From assembly GCF_000147335.1 (NCBI RefSeq), contig NC_014501.1, positions 3,984,001-4,048,000 of the forward strand: a stretch of DNA of 64,000 nucleotides, written 5' to 3'. The translations under genes were made by a program, and so were the position numbers. Below the pieces are notes generated by a model. The model was not told where the DNA came from and did not search any database. It saw only the letters and a list, made by a program, of their open reading frames with translations. Shown here piece after piece: positions 1 through 9,336 of the stretch (within the stretch, counting starts at the first letter, position 1; each line of letters starts with the position of its first letter). Source of the DNA: Gloeothece verrucosa PCC 7822. GTDB taxonomy: Bacteria > Cyanobacteriota > Cyanobacteriia > Cyanobacteriales > Microcystaceae.

Positions 1-57
1 GTCTTGAGAGTGATTAATTGCTACGATATTACTTAAATCTATTTTGGATAGTTTCAT
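1..57 (-). CDS. Start of an unidentified gene running off the left edge
   Basis: An ATG on the minus strand at 57-55 opens 19 codons without a stop, reading MKLSKIDLSNIVAINHSQD, up to the window edge. The composition looks like coding sequence, but there is no clear Shine-Dalgarno sequence upstream and no motif. The gene would be divergent from the phosphatase-like gene at 239, with a roughly 180-base shared promoter region. Only a possible gene start can be claimed. Confidence 0.4.
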   Translation of the reverse strand, partial: MKLSKIDLSNIVAINHSQD

Positions 58-238
58 TTTTATTGTGCGGCTATTCGCTTTAACATAGTTCATTTGAACT
101 ATAACATGGATAATTAATTTTGTGAATAGGTAGCTGAGAAGATTTTTTTAGTCTCCATATAGGCAATGATTATACTCATGGATAGTGAGTGGATGAGTGT
201 AAAGATAAGCTAATTCATCGAGAGAAAATTTTAATTGT

Positions 239-706
239 ATGCTAGAAGATATCAAAAATTATTATCAAGTTAATCCTAATATTGCTACTTCTGGACAACC
301 GACATCAGAACAGTTTCAAGTAATTAAAAATGCGGGTTATGAAACAGTAATTAATTTAGCTTTGCCGACTTCTGATCAGGCTTTGGCGAATGAAGCGGCT
401 ATAGTGACAGGGTTAGGAATGCCTTATTTTAACATTCCGGTGGTTTGGGAAGCCCCAAAATTAGATGATGTGAGGTGGTTTTTTTCGGTGATGGAGGCTT
501 TGAAGGAGCGAAAAGTCTGGGTTCATTGTGCTGTTAATAAAAGGGTTTCTTGTTTTGTTTATTTGTATCAAAAATATGGATTAAATTTGTCTGAAAAAGA
601 TGCGCGTTATCCGATGTATAATATTTGGCAACCTAATGAAATTTGGCAACATTTTATATTTGAGGTAGGAGATTTTTATGAGAGGCAAAAATTGGCGAAT
701 GATTAA
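239..706 (+). CDS. Dual-specificity/tyrosine phosphatase-like protein (DUF442-type)
   Basis: A 155-residue soluble protein with the layout of the small phosphatase-like family often annotated as protein tyrosine phosphatase or beta-lactamase-hydrolase-like phosphatase. The N-terminal part (about 10-60) contains the TSGQPTSEQF and VINLA segments typical of that fold. The P-loop is at 96-102: His96, Cys97 and Arg102. The spacing is Cys-X4-Arg, one residue shorter than the classical Cys-X5-Arg signature. The catalytic cysteine and arginine are present, so phosphatase activity is plausible but the substrate is unknown. The 3' end overlaps the next gene by 29 bases, which suggests co-transcription. 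Family assignment is fairly sure; activity is inferred. Confidence 0.8.
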   Translation: MLEDIKNYYQVNPNIATSGQPTSEQFQVIKNAGYETVINLALPTSDQALANEAAIVTGLGMPYFNIPVVWEAPKLDDVRWFFSVMEALKERKVWVHCAVNKRVSCFVYLYQKYGLNLSEKDARYPMYNIWQPNEIWQHFIFEVGDFYERQKLAND

Positions 707-1133
707 TGTATTTTTAGGGGTGTTTCTGTCTCTTGGTTTAATGGGTTTTTCTGATCAGCCGCTACCCATTGAGTACGCCCAAGCTTGCACCACTGCACAA
801 CGGGGGTCTTCTCAAAGTTGTCCCCAACCGATAACGTTTGCTCAGGGCGCTTATGGGGCGTTGGTGAATGATCGTCTGTCTTCTTCTCCTCAAACGCGCT
901 ACTATTCTCTGGCGGCTACAGGGGGTCAGCGTTTAACCCTTACGTTTGCGGGTGCTGGACCGTTGCGGGCGGGAATTACGTTTCCGGGCGGTGGTGGGGA
1001 TGGCCCTTTTGATGGAGAGGGGAATACTATTGAACTGCCTAGATCAGGGACATACATTATCTATATTTCACAAAATACGATGGCTGGCCAGCCCTGGCGC
1101 GGTGGTTTTTCTTTGGCTTTGATAGTTAGATGA
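678..1133 (+). CDS. Secreted hypothetical protein
   Basis: A 151-residue protein with an N-terminal basic stretch and a hydrophobic segment (about 8-25) that looks like a signal peptide, followed by a mature part rich in Gly, Thr and Ser. Two cysteines (near 37 and 48) could form a disulfide outside the cytoplasm. The mature part alternates short beta-like segments (RYYSLAATGGQRLTLTF, YIIYIS), resembling the small beta-sandwich domains of secreted proteins, but no named family is recognised. The start at 678 has an AGGTAGGAG-like ribosome site about 7 bases upstream; a second ATG at 699 would shorten the protein by 7 residues. It overlaps the phosphatase-like gene and is probably translated together with it. 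Confidence 0.7.
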   Translation: MRGKNWRMINVFLGVFLSLGLMGFSDQPLPIEYAQACTTAQRGSSQSCPQPITFAQGAYGALVNDRLSSSPQTRYYSLAATGGQRLTLTFAGAGPLRAGITFPGGGGDGPFDGEGNTIELPRSGTYIIYISQNTMAGQPWRGGFSLALIVR

Positions 1134-1762
1134 TCGAGTTATGAACTCCCTACGCAGGCTCTCTTTTTATTTTCCTTGGCTCTTGATCATTCAATGATAA
1201 ATAATGATAGGGGAAAACACCGAAAGATCGTTGATTCCCCGATAAAAAAGTTACTTACCTTACTTTAATTTGATTGATATTATTGTAACTTAATTCTTTA
1301 ATTTGACAATTTTTCTTCTAATTTCTTAACTTTTTTGTGCTAAAAGTTTTTCTAAAACTTATTCTGTTCTTTGTTGATCTTGCCCCCTTCACTTAGCCAA
1401 TTCTACAAAGATTAAAAAGTTATATTAATAGTCATAAATAATCCAGGCTAACTGTTAATTGTTAACGGTTAACTGTTTAAAAAATCTATTATTTTTTTAT
1501 TGTTTATAGGAACCCTTTTTGTCTCAAGAAGATTTTACTGGGTCAGTGGTCAGTTGTCAGAGGTCAGTGGCCAGTTGTAGAGGTGGCTCAGGGTCAATAT
1601 TTCTGTACTACTGTTTCCCTTGCCTCTTACCTTATTTTTCCCCATGACATAGCACGAGAAAATAGGTTAAAATCGAACTGGAAAATAATACAAGTGTTCT
1701 GACCCAAAAGGTAGCAGACCTAGGATAATAAGGACTCTCGGAGGTTTTAACACCCTAGCCAA
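1134..1762. other. Intergenic region upstream of dnaX with short repeats
   Basis: No gene is seen in these 629 bases. The middle is AT-rich. It holds a gttaac/aactgtt-rich stretch near 1448-1480 and a degenerate heptad repeat at 1542-1576. The dnaX promoter should lie in the last 100-150 bases. A GGAGG at 1740-1744 is about 18 bases from the dnaX ATG, farther than usual for a ribosome site. Confidence 0.6.
1542..1576. repeat. Degenerate heptad tandem repeat (GTCAGTG-like)
   Basis: Five consecutive 7-base units read GTCAGTG, GTCAGTT, GTCAGAG, GTCAGTG, GCCAGTT. Short tandemly repeated heptads in intergenic DNA are a known feature of cyanobacterial genomes. The unit is related to the GTCATTG/A heptads at 56435 and 60698 in this window. 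Confidence 0.75.
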
Positions 1763-4294
1763 ATGTCATACGAACCCCTACATCACAAATACCGCCCTCA
1801 AACTTTCAAAGACTTGGTAGGTCAAGATGCTATATCTGTGACCCTCATCAATGCTATTAATACTAACCGCATCGCCCCGGCCTACCTATTTACAGGGCCA
1901 AGAGGAACCGGTAAAACCTCGAGTGCGAGAATTTTAGCTAAGTCCCTCAACTGTCTTGAAACTGACAAACCCACGCCTACCCCCTGCGGAAAATGTGACG
2001 TTTGTAAGGCCATCGCCCGAGGTTCAGCGTTAGATGTGATCGAAATTGACGCGGCGAGTAACACCGGGGTAGATAACATCCGAGAAATTATCGAAAGGTC
2101 ACAATTTGCGCCGGTACAGTGTCGTTATAAGGTTTATGTCATAGATGAATGTCTAACCGGAGATTCTTTAGTATTAACCCGTGAAGGCTTAATGCGGCTT
2201 GATAATGCCAATATTCAAGGCAAAATGGTTCTCAGTTATCATGACAAGACAGGAGTCTGGGAATACAAAAAAGTTTTACGCTGGTTAGATCAAGGCGTGA
2301 AACCCACTCTAGTAATTAAAACCACTAACCGAGTCATTCGCTGTACGGAAAATCATTTAATCAGAACTGATGAAGGATGGATACAGGCGCGAAACGTAAA
2401 ACAAGGAATGAAAATACTATCCCCTGTGAATGTGGAGATGGTTAACTCATTGACAAATACGCGACAGATGGACGTATCCGTAAAAAATATTCAATTACCT
2501 CTATGGACTACAAATTTAGAAACTGTTGAATCTATTAAAAAGGGACAACAAGAAAATGTTTATGATATTGAAGTAGAAGACAATCATAACTTTGTTGCCA
2601 ATGGATTAACCGTTCATAACTGTCATATGTTATCGGTGGCGGCTTTTAATGCGTTACTAAAGACCCTAGAAGAACCCCCAAATCGTGTAGTTTTCGTACT
2701 AGCTACTACCGATCCTCAACGAGTTTTACCCACGATTATTTCTCGTTGTCAGCGCTTTGACTATCGCCGCATTCCGCTTTTAGATATGGTGAACCATTTA
2801 AAATATATCGCCAATCAAGAAAACATTAATATAGATGATCAAGCCATTACTCTAGTGGCTCAAATTGCTAATGGCGGACTTAGAGATGCAGAAAGTTTAT
2901 TAGATCAATTAAGTTTATTATCGGGTACAGTTACCCCTGAGCGAGTTTGGGAATTAGTCGGCGCTATTCCTGAAATTGATTTATTAGATCTGATCAAAGC
3001 CATTCGCACCCAAAACCCAGATACAATACTTGATCTATGTCGCGGCTTAATGAACCGAGGAAAAGAACCTTTAACCGTCTTACAAAACTTAGCCGGATTT
3101 TATCTTAATTTAGTGATCGCAAAAACTGCCCCCTCACGCGCAGATTTAGTCGCAGTAACGGCCTCTACTTGGAATGCCTTATGTGAAGAAGCGCAACAGT
3201 GGAGATTAGAAGAAATTTTGCAAGGACAACAACATCTCAAAGACAGTGAAGTACAGTTAAAAAATACCACTCAACCCCGTTTATGGTTAGAAGTAACTTT
3301 ATTAGGATTATTATCTGTCGGGGTGACTGTTGCGCCTTCTGTTGAACAAAAATCTGTGAATGGAAGCAATGGAAACAATGGAAAAGGCAATTATCAAGAG
3401 ATACAAACTCCTTCTATCCCTCCCTCGAGAGTCACTCCTCCACCACCTCAAACTAAACCTGAAGTTAAACCTGAACCCATTCAAGAATCTCCTCCCCCTG
3501 CACCCCCAAGAGAAGAACCCTTTACCCCTGAACACAATCTTCAACCTTTAGAAGATCTCGAAGAAATTTGGAAAATGGTACTGACTTATTTAAAAGTACC
3601 ATCAACTTATGCCTTATTTTCTCAGCAGGGACATTTAAGCAGTTTTGATGGTTCAGTGGCCATTGTTAGGATTAGTTCACCAAATTTATTAATCCTCTTT
3701 AAAGGGAAAACTGCTGAGATTGAAGACGCTTTTAAAGAGATTTATCAAAAACCGATTAAAGTTAAGATCGAAGTTAATACTATTGATAAATCTCCCGAAC
3801 AACCTGCAAGGTTTCAGACTCCACCTAAACCCCTTGAATCAGTTAAAGAACTTGAACCGTTAAATCCAACTTCGTTTCAAGAGGAAAAGCCGGCGGTTAA
3901 TACGAATGGAAAACATCCTCCAATAGAACCCTCATCAACTCCTGAAGCCGCTCCTCAGCCGCCATCTGTTGAGAATGATAATACTGGGGGAGAATCTCCT
4001 GCCATCTCAAATTTTTCTGCGGCTTCTTCCGAAGAAACTCAACAAGTTTATTCAGACAAAGAAATTCAAAAAGCTGTTGAGCAATTAATTAAAGCATTTG
4101 ATGGAGAATTAGTTGATATTGTACCCAAATTTAAAGAAGATATTAATAACGAATTAGACTCAAAATTAACTAACTCGGTTCCTCCTCCTGAAGAAATGCG
4201 GCTTGAACAACAAGAACCCTCAACTCAAACCCGACCTAAAATTATCGGACGTGAAGATATATCAGATATATCCGAGGATGACTTAGAGTTTTAA
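1763..4294 (+). CDS. dnaX: DNA polymerase III gamma/tau subunit interrupted by an intein
   Basis: Encodes the clamp-loader ATPase of DNA polymerase III, 843 residues including an in-frame 157-residue intein (residues 130-286). The N-extein carries the Walker A motif GPRGTGKT (45-52) and a zinc site made by Cys64 and CGKCDVC (75-81). The Walker B motif VIDECH is cut by the intein between Glu129 and the Cys that becomes Cys287. After splicing the AAA+ core continues with VLATTDP (sensor 1) and the GLRDAESLLDQL segment. The C-terminal 300 residues are Pro- and Glu-rich and of low complexity, as in other cyanobacterial DnaX proteins, with a possible folded domain around EEIWKMVLTYLK. The gene stands alone and is convergent with the ABC ATPase gene. 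The product must be protein-spliced to give a working ATPase. Confidence 0.95.
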   Translation: MSYEPLHHKYRPQTFKDLVGQDAISVTLINAINTNRIAPAYLFTGPRGTGKTSSARILAKSLNCLETDKPTPTPCGKCDVCKAIARGSALDVIEIDAASNTGVDNIREIIERSQFAPVQCRYKVYVIDECLTGDSLVLTREGLMRLDNANIQGKMVLSYHDKTGVWEYKKVLRWLDQGVKPTLVIKTTNRVIRCTENHLIRTDEGWIQARNVKQGMKILSPVNVEMVNSLTNTRQMDVSVKNIQLPLWTTNLETVESIKKGQQENVYDIEVEDNHNFVANGLTVHNCHMLSVAAFNALLKTLEEPPNRVVFVLATTDPQRVLPTIISRCQRFDYRRIPLLDMVNHLKYIANQENINIDDQAITLVAQIANGGLRDAESLLDQLSLLSGTVTPERVWELVGAIPEIDLLDLIKAIRTQNPDTILDLCRGLMNRGKEPLTVLQNLAGFYLNLVIAKTAPSRADLVAVTASTWNALCEEAQQWRLEEILQGQQHLKDSEVQLKNTTQPRLWLEVTLLGLLSVGVTVAPSVEQKSVNGSNGNNGKGNYQEIQTPSIPPSRVTPPPPQTKPEVKPEPIQESPPPAPPREEPFTPEHNLQPLEDLEEIWKMVLTYLKVPSTYALFSQQGHLSSFDGSVAIVRISSPNLLILFKGKTAEIEDAFKEIYQKPIKVKIEVNTIDKSPEQPARFQTPPKPLESVKELEPLNPTSFQEEKPAVNTNGKHPPIEPSSTPEAAPQPPSVENDNTGGESPAISNFSAASSEETQQVYSDKEIQKAVEQLIKAFDGELVDIVPKFKEDINNELDSKLTNSVPPPEEMRLEQQEPSTQTRPKIIGREDISDISEDDLEF
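2150..2620 (+). other. DnaX mini-intein (157 residues, no homing endonuclease)
   Basis: The intein begins at Cys130 (CLTGDSLVLTREG, block A), has the block B TxxH motif as CTENH with His198, a block F-like segment (VYDIEVEDNHNFVANG) and ends in VHN (His285, Asn286), followed by Cys+1 of the C-extein. All residues used in class 1 splicing are present. Only about 157 residues separate the ends, and no LAGLIDADG or HNH endonuclease block is visible, so it is a mini-intein. Insertion is inside the DECH-type Walker B of the clamp loader, the site also used by intein-bearing dnaX genes of other cyanobacteria. Confidence 0.93.
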
Positions 4295-4315
4295 TAACTT
4301 TATTCTCTAAAACGT

Positions 4316-6250
4316 CTAATTAAATTCTTCAGGAAACTTAGGAATTGATGAAATTAATCGTTTAGTATATTCTGTCTGAGGATTATTAATAATTTCCTCG
4401 GTTGTCCCTTTTTCTTCTATTTTTCCTTTATTCATCACCATAATATGATCACTCATGAATTTCACTACGCTTAAATCATGGGAGATAAAAATATAAGTTA
4501 AATCCATTTGTTTTTGTAAATCTTTGAACAGATTTAAAACTTCAGCCTGTACTGAAACATCTAAAGCTGATACCGATTCATCACAAATAATAAACTTAGG
4601 CTTTAAGACTATCGCTCTTGCAATACAGACTCTTTGGCGTTGTCCTCCCGATAATTCATGAGGATAACGGTTTTCCCAATCTGGGTCTAATTTAACTTGT
4701 TTTAAAACTTCTCTAACCCGCTCTCTTTTTTGTTTTTCGGTTGACCATTCTTTAGGTTTATGAATGACCATCGGTTCTCGAATGGCTTGACCAATGGTTA
4801 AACGAGGATTGAGAGAATTATAGGGATTCTGAAAAACAATTTGCAAATTTTGGCGTAAACGTCGTAACCGTTGATCAGCTATAGACATTTTAGAAATATC
4901 TTCCCATCCGGAATCATTAGCCCGAAAGCGAATAGTACCGCCTGTAGTGGGAATCAAACGTAAAATTGCCCGGGCTAAAGTAGATTTTCCGCAGCCGGAC
5001 TCTCCCACTAATCCTAATGTTTCTCCACGTTTCACAATAAAACTGACATCATCTACCGCTTTAAATACATCTTTCGCCTGACCAAACATCCCCTTAATGG
5101 GAAAATAGACTTTGAGATTTTCTATAAATAAAATATCTTCATTCGTTTCTAACTTTAATAATCTCTTTTTTTGTTCTTTTAAAATTTTATTTTGTTCTTC
5201 GGGTGAGGGAATATAACTTAAATTGACTTGTTCTTTTTGTTGAATTTGAATCTGTCCCGTTACGGGGTCTTTTACCTCTTCCATAAAATCCGAAACCGTC
5301 GCTAATTTTTTCACGGTTCTATTGATGTCAGGACGACAAGCTAACAACCCCTGAGTATAAGGATGCTGAGGATACTTTAAAATTTGTTCGACTTTTCCGT
5401 ACTCAACAATTTTGCCTCGATACATCACCGCCACCGTATCAGCAATATTAGCAATCACTCCCAAATCATGGGAAATAAACATCATCGACATTTTCTTTTC
5501 TTGAGTGTCTTCTTTGCACAAAACGCGCAATAAGTCAAGAATTTCTTTTTGCACCGTGACATCCAAAGCGGTTGTCGGTTCATCAGCAATTAACAGAGTA
5601 GGATTACAGGAAATAGCCATAGCGATCATCACTCGTTGTAATTGTCCCCCGGACAACTGATGAGGATAACGTTTAAGCATGGCTTGCTTTTCCTGTGCGA
5701 TGTAAGCTTTAATGTTGTCGGTAAGGCCAGATGAGCCTTGTTGAGGATCGTATTCAGATTTAATTTTTTCTAAATATTTTTGTTCTAATTGCTCATCACT
5801 GGGAAGAAGCCGCACTTTTTGTAAAAGGGCTATTGCTTGCTGATCCGCTTGTTCAGCCGTTACTCGTTGATGAAGTCGGATGGCTTCTGTAATTTGAAAT
5901 CCGATTGTATACACAGGATTAAGGGAACTCATCGGTTCTTGAAAAATCATAGCGATGGCTTCCCCGCGATAATCTCGCTTGGCATTTTCTCCGATAGTTA
6001 ATAAATTCACGCCTTGAGTGGAAGGGTCAGTGCGAAACCAAATTTCTCCTTGAGTAATCTTACCAGGGCTAGGCACTAATCCGATCACCGCTAAAGAAGT
6101 GATAGATTTTCCTGAACCTGACTCACCTACTATCCCTAAGACTTGTCCAGGTTCAACAACAAAGCTAATATCGTCAACGGCTATAGTTGCTCTATTATCG
6201 TTAGTAAACTTGACTTGTAGGTTATGGACATCGAGAACAGGTTCATTCAT
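4316..6250 (-). CDS. Tandem ABC transporter ATPase of the oligopeptide/dipeptide uptake type
   Basis: A 644-residue protein with two fused nucleotide-binding domains, as in GsiA/YejF-type importers that energise uptake of peptides or related solutes. NBD1 has Walker A GESGSGKS (42-49), signature LSGGQ, Walker B LLIADEP and the switch His in SHDLGV. NBD2 has Walker [10 protein letters not shown], signature LSGGQ, Walker B FIICDES and SHDLSV. About 45 extra residues ([14 protein letters not shown] onward) lie between the Q-loop region and the signature of NBD1, and a long charged linker joins the two halves. The C-terminal oligopeptide-ATPase extension in NBD1 ([15 protein letters not shown]) supports the class. 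No permease or binding protein gene lies next to it, so its partners are encoded elsewhere. Transcription converges with dnaX. Confidence 0.9.
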   Translation of the reverse strand: MNEPVLDVHNLQVKFTNDNRATIAVDDISFVVEPGQVLGIVGESGSGKSITSLAVIGLVPSPGKITQGEIWFRTDPSTQGVNLLTIGENAKRDYRGEAIAMIFQEPMSSLNPVYTIGFQITEAIRLHQRVTAEQADQQAIALLQKVRLLPSDEQLEQKYLEKIKSEYDPQQGSSGLTDNIKAYIAQEKQAMLKRYPHQLSGGQLQRVMIAMAISCNPTLLIADEPTTALDVTVQKEILDLLRVLCKEDTQEKKMSMMFISHDLGVIANIADTVAVMYRGKIVEYGKVEQILKYPQHPYTQGLLACRPDINRTVKKLATVSDFMEEVKDPVTGQIQIQQKEQVNLSYIPSPEEQNKILKEQKKRLLKLETNEDILFIENLKVYFPIKGMFGQAKDVFKAVDDVSFIVKRGETLGLVGESGCGKSTLARAILRLIPTTGGTIRFRANDSGWEDISKMSIADQRLRRLRQNLQIVFQNPYNSLNPRLTIGQAIREPMVIHKPKEWSTEKQKRERVREVLKQVKLDPDWENRYPHELSGGQRQRVCIARAIVLKPKFIICDESVSALDVSVQAEVLNLFKDLQKQMDLTYIFISHDLSVVKFMSDHIMVMNKGKIEEKGTTEEIINNPQTEYTKRLISSIPKFPEEFN

Positions 6251-6404
6251 AACGCTAAAATAAACGCTTCAAAATTAATGATCTAAAAAAGACCCGTTTA
6301 ATACACAATAGTTTAGAATCTGTGATTAAACTTGAGCTAGTTTAACTGGATCATAACCGATTTGATCCCAGATTTACTCTATAATCGTATACCGTATTTA
6401 AATT

Positions 6405-7040
6405 ATGATTTATCTGGACTCAGCAATTATTAAAGAAGCGCAAATCGCTGAAAAATTGGGATGGGTTAAGGGAATTACCACGAATCCTACTTTACTCGCC
6501 AAGAGCGATTTATCTCCTCAAGAAACATTAAAACAGTTGGCTGTTATTAGCCCAGGAGAATTATATTATCAACTGACAGCAACGGATTTTGACTCGATGG
6601 TGGCGGAAGCTTGGCAAGCTTTTCAGATTATTGGCTCAAAAACCGTCTTAAAAGTTCCCGCTACTCCTACAGGATTTCAAGTGGTGGCCTGTTTATCATC
6701 GGATATTCCCTGTTCGGTAACCGCTATTTATAGTGCAGCACAAGCCGCCATAGCCGCCGAAGCCGGGGCTAAATATGCGATCGCTTATGTCAATCGTGCC
6801 ACCCGACTTTTAGGAGATGGGTTAAAATTAGTGCGGGAAATGTCAGCCGTTCTAGAAGGCAGTGGGGTAGAAATTTTAGCCGCCAGTCTTAAATCACCCG
6901 AAGAAGCGGCGAATGCCATCATGGCGGGTTCTCATCATCTCACCCTACCTTTAAATATTTTAGAGGCGATGACTTACCATGAGTTATCTAACCAAACCGT
7001 AGAAGAATTTAATCAAAACGGACGAGGGATTTTAAGTTAA
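6405..7040 (+). CDS. Transaldolase-family protein (fructose-6-phosphate aldolase-like)
   Basis: A 211-residue protein of the short transaldolase/FSA subfamily, which forms a Schiff base with a ketose phosphate on an active-site lysine. The catalytic Lys83 is in the TVLKVPAT motif. The N-terminal GITTNPTLL (23-31) and the SVTAIYS strand are also diagnostic. Full-length E. coli transaldolase B is over 300 residues, so this is the compact type (TalC/FSA). Cyanobacterial relatives are annotated both as transaldolase and as fructose-6-phosphate aldolase; sequence alone does not decide which. No clear ribosome site precedes the ATG. The lipoprotein gene follows after 17 bases. Confidence 0.88.
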   Translation: MIYLDSAIIKEAQIAEKLGWVKGITTNPTLLAKSDLSPQETLKQLAVISPGELYYQLTATDFDSMVAEAWQAFQIIGSKTVLKVPATPTGFQVVACLSSDIPCSVTAIYSAAQAAIAAEAGAKYAIAYVNRATRLLGDGLKLVREMSAVLEGSGVEILAASLKSPEEAANAIMAGSHHLTLPLNILEAMTYHELSNQTVEEFNQNGRGILS

Positions 7041-7057
7041 CATTTCAGTTTCAGGGC

Positions 7058-7954
7058 ATGAATCGGTTAGTCAAATTAATTATAATAAGTTTGATCATGG
7101 GTGTTGTTTCGGCTTGTACTCCCACTCAATCCTCATCAGAAAAACCCCAAAGATCAGAGTCTGCTGTTGTGCAACCGGAACCCTTGTATAAAGTTTATGA
7201 TTTGCCCCAAAGCACGGTTCATACTTTAACGATTCCTGTTGATAGTCCCTATCAGGTAACGGTAACTCTTGCTCGTTCTTTAGAAACTGTGGAAAATCTG
7301 GCTAAAAAACAAGGGGCAATGGCAGCCATTAACGGCGGTTTTTTTGATCCAAATAATGGCAAAACGACCTCTTATATTATTCACCAAGGAAAAATTATAG
7401 CCGATCCAAAAAACAATGAACGGTTGATGAAAAATCCAGATTTAACTCGTTATCTCGATAAAATTCTCAACCGCAGTGAATGGAGACGTTATCAATGTGG
7501 GGCTACGGTTCGATATAGTATTTCCTTTCATAATCAGCCAACGCTCACAGGATGTCAATTATTAGATTCTCTGGGGGCAGGGCCTCGTCTGCTTCCAGAA
7601 ATGACAGCACAAACAGAGGGATTTATTGACTTAGTTAACGGCACGATGATTAAAGATGCTTTGGGACTTAAAGAACCCAATGCTCGCACGGCTATAGGAA
7701 TTACTGCTAATGGGGATTTAATTTGGATCATGGCGGCTCAAAAGGCCCATTCTTCTCGTGCTACGGGTTTATCTTTATTAGAATTAGCTGAATTTCTCAA
7801 AACCTTGGGAGTTCAAGAGGCTTTAAATCTTGACGGGGGCAGTTCATCTACCTTTTATTATCAAGGGAAAACCTACAAAGGCAAATTAGATCGGGAGGAG
7901 AATTTTCTTGAGCGTCCGGTTAAGTCTGTGTTAATTTTGCAGAAAAAGCTGTGA
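7058..7954 (+). CDS. Phosphodiester glycosidase-family (NAGPA domain) lipoprotein
   Basis: A 298-residue exported protein. The N-terminus has a hydrophobic signal ending in VVSAC with Cys20 as the likely lipidated residue. The rest matches the phosphodiester glycosidase/NAGPA domain (DUF2233): the AAINGGFFDP segment, NARTAIGITANGDLIWI, and the terminal LNLDGGSSSTFYY motif with its conserved acidic residue. Family members cleave sugar-phosphodiester bonds or act on cell-wall polymers, but the substrate here is unknown. It follows the transaldolase-like gene closely and may share its transcript; a hairpin at 7984-8010 probably ends the message. Confidence 0.85.
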   Translation: MNRLVKLIIISLIMGVVSACTPTQSSSEKPQRSESAVVQPEPLYKVYDLPQSTVHTLTIPVDSPYQVTVTLARSLETVENLAKKQGAMAAINGGFFDPNNGKTTSYIIHQGKIIADPKNNERLMKNPDLTRYLDKILNRSEWRRYQCGATVRYSISFHNQPTLTGCQLLDSLGAGPRLLPEMTAQTEGFIDLVNGTMIKDALGLKEPNARTAIGITANGDLIWIMAAQKAHSSRATGLSLLELAEFLKTLGVQEALNLDGGSSSTFYYQGKTYKGKLDREENFLERPVKSVLILQKKL

Positions 7955-7983
7955 ACCCATTTTTCTCTAATCCTGTAATTAAC

Positions 7984-8010
7984 TCTCCCTTACCAAGGGG
8001 GGATATTTTT
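7984..8010 (+). terminator. Probable rho-independent terminator after the NAGPA-domain gene
   Basis: A short stem, CTCCCTT pairing with AAGGGGG across an ACC loop, is followed by a run of T (atatttttt). It lies 30 bases after the stop at 7954 and before the rubredoxin gene. Confidence 0.6.
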
Positions 8011-8067
8011 TGAGGATTATTATTCTAAAATGAGCCAAATAAAAACCTATTGATGAGCAGGCAAAAG

Positions 8068-8229
8068 ATGAAAACTTATATCTGTACCGTTTGCGGCTAT
8101 ACTTATGACCCCACTCAAGGCGATCCGGATAATAATATTGCACCCGGAACAGCCTTTGAAGATATACCCGACGATTGGTCTTGTCCCGTGTGCGGAGCCG
8201 ATAAATCTGAGTTTCAGCAACAAGAATAA
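8068..8229 (+). CDS. Rubredoxin
   Basis: A 53-residue small iron-sulfur electron carrier. One Fe is held by four cysteines in two CxxC loops: Cys6/Cys9 (CTVCGY) and Cys39/Cys42 (CPVCGA). The conserved [20 protein letters not shown] and DIPDDWSCP segments and the length match classical rubredoxin. There is no C-terminal membrane anchor, so this is not the membrane-bound RubA needed for photosystem I assembly. The start at 8068 is preferred because AGCAGG lies at suitable spacing; an ATG at 8053 would add five residues. It stands between the NAGPA gene and the convergent MDR oxidoreductase. Redox partner unknown. Confidence 0.93.
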   Translation: MKTYICTVCGYTYDPTQGDPDNNIAPGTAFEDIPDDWSCPVCGADKSEFQQQE

Positions 8230-8246
8230 TCTATGGCTCGGTTGAT

Positions 8247-9197
8247 TTAACTTGAAGCGACTTTTAAAACGATTTTCCCCACTGCTCGCCCAGTTTCACT
8301 ATAACGATGAGCCTGTGCAATTTCCGATAAAGGATAAACACTATCAATAATAATTTGGATTTTACCTTGATCGATTAATTGACTCAAAGCTTGAAAATCT
8401 CGACTTCTAGGTAGAGCTAAAACGATTTTAGCTTTTTGACCAAAACCCAGCAAACTTTGTCCCATACCTAATAAAATATCCCAACTCGGCAGGGTACTTA
8501 TATAAACCCCTTCAGGTTTGAGAATTTTTTGACATTGACTAAAAGAACTTTTGCCCACCGCATCTAAAATTAAATCATACTTTTTCCCCTGCTCCAGAAA
8601 ATTCTCTTGGGTATAATCAATAACTTCATCAGCGCCTAAAGCTAAAACTAATTCTCGATTTTTTCCACTGCAAACACCGGTGACTTCAGCGTATAAATTT
8701 TTAGCAATTTGAACCGCAAAAACTCCCACGCCTCCCGATGCTCCATTAATCAAAACCTGGTATCCTGGGCGTAATTCTCCTAAATCTACCAAAGATTGAA
8801 ACGCAGTCAAACCGGCAACCGGTACCGCCGCCGCTTGCTCAAAAGTTGCCTGTTTGGGTTTAAGCGCCACAGCAGAAGCATTAACCGCAACATATTCAGC
8901 ATAAGCACCTCCAAAGAGCGGGTTAACCATACCATAAACCTCATCTCCCACTCGAAATTGTGTCACTCGTTCTCCCACAACTTCCACCACACCAGCAAAG
9001 TCACATCCTAACCTCTGAAGTCCGACTAAATTGGATAAGGGTTGCAAATCTCCTTTTCTGAGTTTCCAGTCTACCGGATTAACGCTTGATGCAATCACTC
9101 GAACTAATACTTCATCAGGTGACGGCGAAGGCTTTTCAACTTCTTGATATTGCAATACATCAGCGCTTCCGTAGCGATTAATTATGACGGCTTTCAT
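8247..9197 (-). CDS. NAD(P)-dependent alcohol dehydrogenase/quinone reductase-like MDR protein
   Basis: A 316-residue medium-chain dehydrogenase/reductase without the structural or catalytic zinc ligands, so of the quinone oxidoreductase/enoyl-reductase kind. The N-terminal GroES-like domain (1-120) contains VIASSVNPVDWKLRKG and the GCDFAGVVE motif. The Rossmann domain has LINGASGGVGVFAVQIAK, the NADPH-binding loop. The C-terminus ends with RAVGKIVLKV. It probably reduces reactive carbonyls or quinones with NADPH; the substrate is unknown. It is convergent with rubredoxin, with 17 bases between their ends. Confidence 0.88.
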   Translation of the reverse strand: MKAVIINRYGSADVLQYQEVEKPSPSPDEVLVRVIASSVNPVDWKLRKGDLQPLSNLVGLQRLGCDFAGVVEVVGERVTQFRVGDEVYGMVNPLFGGAYAEYVAVNASAVALKPKQATFEQAAAVPVAGLTAFQSLVDLGELRPGYQVLINGASGGVGVFAVQIAKNLYAEVTGVCSGKNRELVLALGADEVIDYTQENFLEQGKKYDLILDAVGKSSFSQCQKILKPEGVYISTLPSWDILLGMGQSLLGFGQKAKIVLALPRSRDFQALSQLIDQGKIQIIIDSVYPLSEIAQAHRYSETGRAVGKIVLKVASS

Positions 9198-9336
9198 AAT
9201 TTCCCATAAATTTACAAGTTACTCGCTCAATTTTAATCAGTTCCTCGGCTGCCTGGGTAACTTTTTTTGAATGGCTAAAGAGAATGCTCTTAAGAAATGT
9301 AAACTAGCCGCTCCTAGGACGCATTTAAATTTATAT

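Noticed and set aside
2150..2620. Possible homing endonuclease in the dnaX intein
   Set aside because: Too short, and no LAGLIDADG or HNH motif.
3311..3551. Overlapping open frames in the Pro-rich part of dnaX
   Set aside because: Low-complexity DNA gives open frames by composition; the dnaX frame is continuous.
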